A DNA stretch of 64,000 nt from Eleginops maclovinus. Taxonomy: Eukaryota; Chordata; Actinopteri; Perciformes; Eleginopidae. Both the position numbers and the translations under genes were made by a program. The notes beneath the pieces were generated by a model that did not search any database, was not told where the DNA came from, and saw nothing but the letters and a program-made list of their open reading frames with translations. Shown here piece after piece: positions 34,196 to 64,000 of this stretch (position 1 is its first letter; each line of letters starts with the position of its first letter). The stretch is taken from contig NC_086366.1 of the NCBI RefSeq assembly GCF_036324505.1, positions 4,104,427-4,168,426 on the forward strand, given 5' to 3'.

Positions 34196-35822
34196 ACATG
34201 GTCCACGGGATAGAGAACCATTATTAAGGCTGTATTTATCAAATAATTGAGAAATTGTTCCAAATTGGAATCAGAATCACTGCCATTACTTAAGTGGATC
34301 ATTGGAAATACTTTTTAAGCAGCACCTTGTCAGCCTCACTTCATGCGTTATACCCCGGGACAGGATATACCGTCCTGTGATGCTCGGTAATCTGCGGCCT
34401 GTAGAGACGTCGATCAGCAGGGAGGCTGAGCAGGCCTCGTCCTCACGCTCCACGCATTCACAGTCTTAGCACAGAAAGACATTCATCCCTGGTAGCACTT
34501 ATGCGACTGCCGTTACCCGCACTCACACTTTGAGTCGCCTACCAAATGTCTCTGAGCGGAAGGTCTTGTCTCTGTGGAAGTCTCTGGTGTTTGTTTAGGA
34601 GTAAAAGGACAGTGATTATTACCCGGCTCCCCTTCTGTTCTCCCTTTGGAACGAGATCAGGCCTTCATCATCCTCGCTCTTCCCGTCTGTGGACTCTGGT
34701 TCTGGTTTTCGGATTGGACTGCGTTGAGCAGTCTTCTGGAGGGCTGCTGCCACTGCTGCGTCACTCCCGCTGCATCCCTGACCCACAAAGAGGAGCTGTG
34801 AAGGAGGGGTGTGTGGAGGCAAAGGATAAGCAGGAACGAACGGCTGTACATGGCTCCAGCAAACAAATGGATGAGGCTTCCGCTCTGCCTCGGTTTGGGG
34901 CCTAGTTGCTGCGGCGGTAGTCAGGAAGTGGGTCTGGGAGACAGATCCTTTATTGTTACGTAATGAATATTTTTCCTCCTAGACCAGACTCGGCTCAGAA
35001 GGCGGTATCCAGTGTTGAGTGGCTAATAATAGGCCATAGTGGCGACCAGTCGAGACTGTACGCAGTTATGTTGGATCATTCCAACACCCAGCTATTATTT
35101 GGATGGAAGACTATTTAATATTGAGGGGAGTTTTTAAATAGCATACAGAAAAACAACACAATCTGCTCGTCCCTTAACACCGGACAATTACTAATAATTG
35201 TGTTCCTATTTGTTCATCCCTTAGTGACAATAAGAATCAATGACAGTATTTTAGTCTGTAGCTGTCTTGCTAACATTTAATGTACCATATGTTGTTCATT
35301 AAGGTACCTGTTAGAAAAAAAGCAATGCATACCTTAGTCTTAGGTTACTGTAGCTTGCTTGTACAGGTTTCAGTTGAGGAGGGACCGGTGTAGCTGATGC
35401 CCCTACAGACCTGTTTGTGCAATCCAGAACAGTGTGTTGTGTTCTTTAGGCCTGGACATGGTTACCAGAATTACAGCACTTGTTTTGCACACGTTACCTA
35501 AGGGTTTATTTGCTTATCCTCCTCCTCCCATCATCTGACTCTTATTTTCATTGCCATGTTGCTCCCTCTGCTGGCTGCAGACATGACAAGCACAGAGACC
35601 CTGTTAAACCCAGGCTGGCTGTATGCAGAGGCAGCATTGAGAGCAGAGGGATTCAGCAGAGAGCGCAACAACAGTTATCTTGCAAATGTAAACAGGAAGT
35701 AGGTATATGATGAAATGTACCATTTAAATTGATGGGATGTCTGCAGAACGCTGGTTGCTTAAGAAAATATAATGACCTTTTAAACGTAGTGGGACAATAA
35801 TGTAATACACAATGTTCTACTT

Positions 35823-35828
35823 TTTATT
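35823..35828 (-). terminator. Candidate fbxo36 poly(A) signal
   Basis: This is a minus-strand AATAAA about 325 bp past the fbxo36 stop codon. Assignment is by position only. Confidence 0.3.
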
Positions 35829-36151
35829 TACTAGTAATATCAAAGATTTAAACTTTTTGCAACATACTCAACTTTTAAATTACAGGTTTTTATATTTTCG
35901 AACAGCTCAGTTGTCATCCAAAATATGTATGAATTCATTTCGGAAGGATATTTGGCACTAAAACTAATGGGAAATACATGTTTTGTTGATTCGACCTAAC
36001 AGTTCATTTAAATCTGAAGAACACTCGCTTAAACTCACTGAAAACACTGGCTATTGCTTCACAAAATACTAAATGTATACTGTCTAACCATCCTCTGTAA
36101 AAGCATTTATATTGCAGTTGTTTTAGAACCGTAATAAACTGTTCAAGTTCT

Positions 36152-37594
36152 TTACTGCTGCTCCTTACTGCTACTGCTGTGGAAAAAGGTGAAAAACATC
36201 TTCCTCCAGCCCATGGCACTTGCTATGCCCTCCATGTCCTTGGTGAACTCAGCACAGCGATACCTCACAGTCTGCTCCCAAAACTTCTCACAGTCACAGA
36301 TCTGATTAACAGGTGTGGTTATCAGTGTACAAATACATATGGAACAAAGGTACACGTCAAAGAGAGGGAAAGTGAAAAGGAAAGTGACACAAGGGGTCAT
36401 ATAATATACAGACGTTACTGTTGTAAATGTATCATTTTAAGAGGCTCTCACCTCTCTGAATCTCTGTGAAACTTGTGCCAGCTGGGTTGTATCTTTCAGT
36501 TCTAGGTTGGCCAGGATTTTGAGCAATATATCATCCGGTAAGCGCTCCAGGAAGTCAAACTTTCCTTGACAGAGTAACTTTGTGTGTTCCAGGATCCTCT
36601 CCCCGAAGACGGCACCAACTTCTTCTACAGATGAGAAGAATGACAATGATCATTTTACATTAGAGCAAAAAACGCTGAGCCCAAACAAAGTATGTTTTGT
36701 TTTTTTGACAAGTGGAAATGTGTTTAATATTGCAGACGATTGGGTATCTGTTCTAATGAAGTATCCTTACGCTGTAGCATTTTCTGATGTAGGAAATCAT
36801 GATGGGATATCTTCTGCTGTTTGGGTGCAGCACCCTTGCAATCAAGTCGAACAGAAATCTTCCAAGATGTCAAAATGATCTAAAGGTTGAAAAAGAGCAA
36901 GGGCAGAGTGAGGACATTATGACTTCATTCTAGGAGCTTAAATAAATTCAAAAGAATACTTAGGTTAGGTTATATAATTATAACCTGATGATACTTCTAT
37001 GATGAATGTTAACCAAGTACTTTTACCCGAGGTATTTATTATACTACTTCATGCTTCTACTCCAATTTTGTAGTTTTTACTGTTGTATTTACTAGGTACT
37101 TTATAAATTCAGATACTGACACAGAATACTAACGAAAAACATTTAACATATGATTATATGATATAGATTCAACCATCCAATATTATATTGGTCATAAGTG
37201 ACTAAAACCAAGAGTGGGTAAACAGAAAATAAATGTCCTAATCGTACTTTATTCATTTTACTTAAGTACCAATTCACGATGCAGTACTTTTACTTGAAAT
37301 GCAGTAATTTTACAGTGTGGTATTAGTACTTTTACTCTAGTAAGTATCTGATAACTTTTTCAACCACTGAAAGCTAAGCTAACGGTAACCAATTTAGTAA
37401 GTGAAATTTAAGCTAGCCTTAACTTTATAATGTATATATATGATTACAAATTAGTTTTATTAACCCAAAGTTAGTAAACATAAACTGAAATACTCAACCT
37501 CATTTCTGGTGACAATAACTTGGAAGAAATCTTTTGAAGGAGGAGGACCCTGACCACTATATTGAAAAAGATGATCCTCAAGCAAAGACGCCAT
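36152..37594 (-). CDS. fbxo36: fbxo36, F-box only protein 36 (complete)
   Basis: FBXO36 is an F-box protein, expected to recruit substrates to an SCF (SKP1-CUL1-RBX1) ubiquitin ligase; its substrates are not known to me. Coding exons are 37594-37499, 36879-36771, 36624-36452 and 36301-36152, with phases that join to 175 codons plus stop (human 188). The N-terminus MASLLEDHLFQYSGQGPPPS with KDFFQVIVTR matches mammalian FBXO36. Exon 2 gives LTSWKISVR, exon 3 carries FGERIL and the F-box FDFLERLPDDILLKILANLE, and exon 4 gives CDCEKFWEQTV and GWRKMFF. A longer start (M-V-T-N-L-R-P-K ahead of M-A-S) is open, but the shorter one matches the family. The gene is arranged head to head with trip12. Confidence 0.94.
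37015..37375. repeat. AGTACT-type fish repeat in fbxo36 intron 1
   Basis: The words 'CAAGTACTTTTACC', 'GCAGTACTTTTACTTGAAAT' and 'AGTACTTTTACTCTAGTAAG' mark this as a copy of the common family. It lies between fbxo36 coding exons 1 and 2. Confidence 0.6.
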
Positions 37595-38841
37595 TTTTGG
37601 ACGCAAATTTGTAACCATGACAACTGCAAAGCAACTGAGCATATTAGAATTTCAACTCAATGGCAAGAACAGAACCGTTTGTTGGATGCTGTTGATGAGA
37701 GGTTACGTTGAACATCATCAGGTATTATTTTTGGATCATTGTTTTTTTTGTATTGCGGTAGAATACAATACAGGTAGCAAAACATAATTTTAATTTATAT
37801 ACATTACTGTTATGTTTGTGTAACTTAGGGGGGAGGGGGGGTCACGACCCAGCGGATTGATACTTCATATTTGTGACACGCTAATGTTACCAATGACTTT
37901 GTGTTGCAATCATTATCTTTACGTATTCGACAAATATAATTAACGTCTCTATATCGAAACATGTGTGCCATGTTTTTAAAGGGGGAACACCCAAAGTTCA
38001 CGCAGCCACAGAAAAAACATAACAAGGAGATGCTGTTAGCTAAACCCAGAAGTAGCGTTAAGTAGTCCCTGGCGGATGAATCACGCGGATGTATATTGCA
38101 GTTGTAGGCCTCCTCAGCTGATGTGAAACTAGCAGTAGAGAGAAAAGAGGAGCTGCTGGTGCACTGTCTGTTACAACTACAACACTGGAACAAATAGGTA
38201 ACAACATTATACAAAAAGGTGGACATTTTCAGTGACATCTCAGCCAACAGTTTCTTGGACCTTCGACATTATTCAATATCGAAGTACATCGGAGGAATTA
38301 TGACTCAGTGTCGCGAAAATATCTCGAATCCCGTTCCTGCTTTCCTGTTTTTTTTGTGTCTAAAAGGTATCAGAGGCCATTTCTTTTTTTGCTAGCTAGC
38401 AGCTAACCTGCTAGCTGATAGCTCAGACAACTTGTGAATTTTTAATAGGAAAATTTGACCAGATGGTTCCCAAAAAGGCTATATATGTTAGTTGTAACGA
38501 AGCTGTTGTTCGTCCAAGAAATCCCATTAGCATCCTGTCGAGCTGGCAAGACGTTAGCCAGCGACAACAAGGCTAATATTAATTAGCTTTGCATGGTAAG
38601 GTTAGCTGGTGATAGCTTTAACGCTCTTGTTTGGTTTGACAACGCTTAACGTCATCTACGTGACTGCTGCCCCGCAGTAATTCTGTTTTGATAAGGTCAG
38701 TGTTTTGTTTTTTTGTCAACTGGACAGCTAACATTAGCCCAACTAATACCAATTATTAGCAATAGTGTGTCTAGCTAACAATCGAGTGTTTATTTTGTCA
38801 GTTTACTGTTTGCGAGTCATTGACGAGACTATCTTTTTTTG

Positions 38842-38965
38842 GCTAGCAGTTAGCATCGCTACTTGTTATTCTCGTCAAGATACTTGGCTAAGATAGCATT
38901 AGCTTGCTAACAGTTAGCATCGGTTCTTGTTATTTTTGCAAAGGTACTTGGCTAAATGTGATGAC
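38842..38965. repeat. 64-bp imperfect tandem duplication, GCTA-rich
   Basis: Two units start at 38842 and 38906, each running GCTA(G/A)CAGTTAGCATCG, then TTCTTGTTATT or CTACTTGTTATT, ending TACTTGGCTAA. They lie in the trip12 leader region within a longer TAGC/GCTA-rich segment. Confidence 0.75.
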
Positions 38966-39084
38966 GGTTTTTATCCCTTATACCCAAATAAGAAACTGTA
39001 CTTTGTTGTCACGTTGCTAGTTGGTGTGTTATAGAACTTGTTTTTGTCTGGCTAAAAAATAGCTAACACGCTAGCATGCGCTGT

Positions 39085-39270
39085 AGTGAATCAGAATCCC
39101 TTTATTAGATTGAAAGGCTTTATTGTCATATGCACAGTAGCTACAGTGTAGTTATGGCAATGTAATCTTAATCCATAGGCTATTCCAACAATGCTACATG
39201 AATGTTTATGTGAAATAAAACAAATAAATAAATAAAAAATGGTGCCAGAAGAAACGGAGTATAAATAAAA
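39085..39270 (-). repeat. Teleost interspersed repeat fragment
   Basis: The words 'TTTATTGTCATATGCACAGT' and 'GTTATGGCAATGTAATCTTA' followed by an AATAAATAAATAAA tail resemble a common fish repeat ('CATTGTCATATGCACAGT' type). A similar block occurs near 52565. The family name is not assigned. Confidence 0.5.
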
Positions 39271-41743
39271 TAGTGCAAGACAAATGTTAGTGGACATTTT
39301 CAGAGGGGAAATGTAAATCTTTACACCAGAGACAAAATAAAAATAAAAACTGTATTTAGTAAAGTGTCATGCACACATATTAAACATTTTAAATCAAATA
39401 TCAATTCCAAGTATAAAAAGGTAAATAGCAGCATTGTAAAACACTTGTATTACTAGTGTATATGTATATGATGCAGTGTTACATTACAGGGTACTTCACA
39501 ACAAACAAGCAGCCAGTGCTATCATTTCACTCGTATATATATTGCCCAACAGATGTTTTATGTCTATGTTGTTGATTGCCATTTGCCTTAGGTCAGTTTA
39601 GAGAAAACATTATAGATTTTGATCTACATCTGTACTCAATATATGCATTGACAGTTGCTAAGAAAGCCTTTTTTAAATTTTCCTGGTTACCTTTCGACTT
39701 GACAGTTGTGTGTTTTTGACTTGACCACCCCCATCATACCGCACAGGAGGTGAGCTAACTTGCGTGCGAGAAATGTATGGTTTTTTTCTCCATTTAACTT
39801 GATCCTCAGCCAAACACAGATCAGTGTGTGTCATGGCAGTCTGAATACCAAGTTAGCTTAGGCTGGTTTACTCTTTAGCCTGCTGCTAGCTGAATTACAT
39901 TGGGAAAGACGGTCTAGCCGATGCTGCCATTTTCGAAATAGAGCTAATCCTAGGTGAGTGTGATCGTTATTTGCCACTTTAAGGGATTTGACCGTCGCCA
40001 TTTCATACAACAACAAGGTGCCGACAGGGTAGCTGTTGGGAGTTTAGCAGTGCGTTTACTGAAGGGGCTAAAGAGGTTGACACACCGGTACGCCAACTAC
40101 GCATTTCCATGTAACCACTGCTACATTAGCTAGCGTAACTTTTACTAACCAGTCTCTGGCACGCGCGCTCTACCCTTTCGGCTTTCTTTTTCGTGATATT
40201 CATTATTTCGCGACTGAGATGGTTTTTTTAAAATATATAGATGTGACTAAGCTACTGTCAAAACGTATAGGACTTGCTAGGATATGAGGGGCTAAACATG
40301 CTAGTTGCTGCTCCTGGTGGTAGAGAACTACGTCAGAAATAAAGGCCTCTGTAAATCATGGGTATAAAAAATGGACACGGTCGTGCTTGTTTAGTGATGT
40401 ATTGCAAGAAACTTTGTACTGGCGAGTGTTTCAAGCTGCCGATCATCTGATGTGCTTAACTAATCACATTATACGCGAGTGTGGTGCACCAGTTGTCAGA
40501 ATAAACAAAGACTAGGATGCACTGTCAGAGCAGGCCTAAAATGGCCCTGTGAGCTTGCCAAGTGTGGCGTATTTTATTATCAATGATTTCATGATTTAAA
40601 CCTGAAATCAATTGTAATCCTTGTTTCCTGGATGGAAAAAAGTATTATAGGTTGTGATTAAGAAGCCTCTGTGTATCAATTGATAACATCACCCTACTGT
40701 GTGTGTGTCCCAAACATCAATCCTGTGACTAGTACCCTCTTGTCATTTACTTAGGTTAATTAGTTATATAATACTTAATATGTTAATTACATATTGCTTC
40801 ACACCCTGACTACAATGGTACCATACCCCAACAACAAGCTCATTTAGTCAGGCCTATGTAATATAATGGCCATTTTATTCCCTTTGTGTGTGTTCTGTTT
40901 GACCTGCTGTTTGCATAGTGGTAGGTTTATTTGATTTGCTTCGTTATTTCTCTACTACATCTTGAGTTGTATTAATAATTTAAAGTGATATTCTGATGAT
41001 GATTATTGGGTGAATTTATTCATGTTTTTCCTCCTGTCAACAGTCTTAACATACAAATCTAAAATAAAGAAGTTGAGTGGGTTAGTAGGACACTCAGTGA
41101 TAGCCTTGTAGAACAGACTCAACTATTAACACCATGATGCAAACTGCTAAACCTTTGGATCAACTGCTGTTTTCTAGAGCCATAATTACAATGTGATACA
41201 GACAGTAAGGGTTGATATTTAAAGGTCACTTTTTTTTTGCAGACATGAGGAATATAAGCCTTCTGTGAACATGAAGTGAACTGAGTGGATATTACTTTCA
41301 TGTTTGGTTTTATCAAGAAAGCTTATTAGTAATTCAACATTTTATTTTGGATTTAATTCTACTTTACCGTTTTAGATTATTTGCAGTCTGAACTGTCTTT
41401 CACATTTTTTGGTACCAACTGTCTGGTTCCTTGCTCATGAACTCTTTGGCATTCGTCTTTGCCCCTAGCTGATAGGTAATGTCTCTAATAGGATTTGCAG
41501 TGGTTGCTGGGGAGTTTCCTTTTGAACTACAATCCTATGAAAACTGATGAGACAGTTGTTCCCCTAATCACCTCAAACGGACTAGAGAGGTGAGCTTGAT
41601 GGTTCAAACCCCCCATCAGCTGTCACCTACAGCACAGCAACCCATTTTAAACCACGGGGATCCCTGTGGTTGTTGGGAAGTAGAGATATAAGACATTCTG
41701 TTTTGTTTTCTTATGTGGTTTATTGTTCCTTTTGTTGCAGTGA

Positions 41744-41789
41744 ATGGTAGTGTCTAGAAAGGGTATGTCCCTTCAGGAGAGAGGTGCCA

Positions 41790-41806
<17 letters not shown>
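41744..41806 (+). other. Upstream ORF overlapping the trip12 start
   Basis: The first exon carrying the trip12 start begins after an acceptor (TTTGTTGCAG, exon from 41741). Within it, an ATG at 41744 opens a 20-codon frame that runs through the true start (41790) in a different frame and stops at 41806. The true start has C at -3, a weak context. A second ATG of the same small frame at 41765 has G at -3. An overlapping frame of this type could lower translation, but no effect is demonstrated. Confidence 0.5.
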
Positions 41807-62855
<21,049 letters not shown>

Positions 62856-63860
62856 TCTCACCCGGTCTCGTTCAAATGCCTTCTTCAGCGACTGATGAAA
62901 TCATGACTTCCTTCTTAGTTTTTTTGTAACCACATACATCAAGGCTACATGTACAGCCTTCTTGTTATAGAAAGCAGCTTGCAGAAAAATTAAGACTTTA
63001 AAATATATATTTGCTGCCCCGGTCTCTCCAAAAAGAACAAAAAAAAACCAACGGCTCCACAGAACTTAAAATATACAAAAAGAGAGAGAGAGTAAAACTT
63101 ATATCAGTAGTCGAGTAATGTTAAAAAAAAGACGAAAACATCTGGGTGACATTTTAAATTGCATTGCTATGTGATATTTAAAAAAAAAAAAGGGATGTCT
63201 CTCCTCTCCTGAGGTGTCGGGGGAGGAAAAGGAGGGCGGGGTGGGGGGGGGGGGTCCATTGAGCAAGCTAGGTTTACTTTAGCTCCAAAGATCATTTGTA
63301 CAGACAAATTTGCAGACTTTGCTCATTCTACACATTTGATAGAATAGCTCTTTGTTCTCATGTCCCCCCACGTTCGTCTGTCTCGCATTTCGTTCTGTAT
63401 TATATCGCCCCCCCCCCGCACCCCTCAGTTTGTGTGTTGCATTTTGATTTGACCCCCCCCCCCCCCCGTGTGTGTGTCTTTTGCTTAAAGTTGTGGAGAG
63501 TTGCAGTTGGTTGAATGCGGGTAGTGATGAGCGCATATTATCTTTTTCTCCCACCCCCCCATGTTGAGATGGTTTTCTGGCCTCCTTTATTCTAGAGAGC
63601 TTCAGCTCCCATGAAGAGTTGTAACCAATGTGTTGATCAGGTAAATTTAGTTTTGCTCTTATTTTGATAGAGTCAGCGTCCGTCTGGTGAGCCCCCCCCT
63701 CCCCCGGGGGTCTTCACCCAGCGGGCCGAGCTCTGAGCGACCCCTCAACACATAATGTAGCTGGGCACAAAATTTGGCTGGTCTCATTTTATCGTTCATG
63801 GCCAGATAGCATTTCAAGTTCATTTATGGAATAAAGTTTATATGCAGTTTCGCACCCTGT
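62856..63860 (+). other. trip12: trip12 3' UTR
   Basis: This interval follows the stop codon and extends to just past an AATAAA at 63830. It contains homopolymer runs: A-rich tracts near 63025 and 63180, a G12 run near 63243, and C runs near 63406, 63454 and 63692. It also holds an (AG)n stretch near 63080. Apparent open frames here are not genes. Confidence 0.75.
63830..63835 (+). terminator. trip12: trip12 poly(A) signal
   Basis: A canonical AATAAA lies about 975 bp past the stop, followed by GT- and T-rich sequence (63860-63960) suitable as a downstream element. It is the best candidate, but a more distal site outside the window cannot be excluded. Confidence 0.65.
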
Positions 63861-64000
63861 TGGAGGTGGGAATGTCTGCTTGACCTTTTTATTTTATTTT
63901 TTATTTTCTATATTGTCTTTATTTCTTGCTGTAGTTGATTATTATTATTATTTTTTTTTTTTCTTTGCACTGCTGGCTTGGAACAAACCGTGGTGTGCAC

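Larger units (their letters stand above)
28658..36151. other. zbtb38-fbxo36 intergenic interval, no recognised gene
   Basis: This 7.5-kb interval holds a SINE fragment (about 29212-29285), the complete MITE copy E (29963-30421), a (GT)n run (31481-31510), a short G run (32881) and a GC-richer patch (about 34330-34950). Open frames of 103-149 codons at 31174, 32567 and 34546 have no recognisable domains. Noncoding leader exons of zbtb38 are expected somewhere here, because its start codon directly follows a splice acceptor, but I cannot place them. Confidence 0.6.
37595..41740. promoter_or_regulatory. fbxo36-trip12 bidirectional promoter region and trip12 leader intron(s)
   Basis: The fbxo36 ATG (37594, minus) and trip12 ATG (41790, plus) diverge, so both promoters lie in this 4.1-kb interval. 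A CpG-bearing stretch near 38250-38350 and a GCTA/TAGC-rich stretch (38390-39080) follow the fbxo36 start. Candidate leader-exon donors on the plus strand are GCATG|GTAAGG (38595), GGAG|GTGAGC (about 39747), CTAG|GTGAGT (about 39954) and AGAG|GTGAGC (about 41589); none is proven. A GCCATTTT YY1-like word lies at the fbxo36 start. Confidence 0.45.

Overview
The window is nuclear DNA from a teleost fish, probably a percomorph. The evidence is vertebrate split genes with GT/AG introns, fish-type tRNA-derived SINEs, Tc1, hAT and piggyBac-like DNA transposon remnants, long (AC)n microsatellites and moderate GC. There is no bacterial, plasmid or viral gene content. Four protein-coding genes are recognisable. 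Exons were assigned by reading conserved protein segments and splice phases directly, so coordinates of coding exons are good, while untranslated exons are mostly unknown.

Layout: (1) positions 6-22019, minus strand: the first ten coding exons of rasa2 (Ras GTPase-activating protein with two C2 domains). The GAP, PH and BTK parts lie beyond the left edge. The long introns hold most of the repeats: SINEs, four-plus MITE copies, a nested hAT, a deleted Tc1 and two (AC)n tracts. (2) 22020-25029: rasa2 upstream DNA and the probable zbtb38 3' UTR. (3) 25030-28657, minus strand: zbtb38, a BTB zinc-finger methyl-CpG-binding repressor in one large coding exon, broken by a 4-bp tandem duplication. (4) 28658-36151: a 7.5-kb interval with no recognised gene; it may hold zbtb38 leader exons. 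(5) 36152-37594, minus strand: complete four-exon fbxo36 (F-box protein). (6) 37595 to the right edge, plus strand: trip12, a giant HECT E3 ubiquitin ligase, complete in coding sequence (41 coding exons, stop at 62855) with its 3' UTR and poly(A) signal.

fbxo36 and trip12 are head to head, as in mammals. In human, RASA2 and ZBTB38 are neighbours on one chromosome (3q23) and FBXO36 and TRIP12 on another (2q36), so this window joins two ancestral neighbourhoods. Two genes act in ubiquitination (fbxo36 as an SCF substrate adaptor, trip12 as a HECT ligase), one in Ras signalling and one in methyl-DNA-directed repression. I see no operon-like or system-like relation between them.

The most notable observations are two reading-frame breaks in otherwise well-conserved genes: a GTAG duplication in zbtb38 and an extra C in a C run in trip12 exon 10. 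They are either assembly errors or real variants. Other points are a hAT element cleanly nested inside a piggyBac-like MITE with intact target-site duplications, a 23-nt poly-C tract at a rasa2 splice acceptor, and GCTA-rich tandem repeats beside two gene starts. I found no convincing undescribed biological system.
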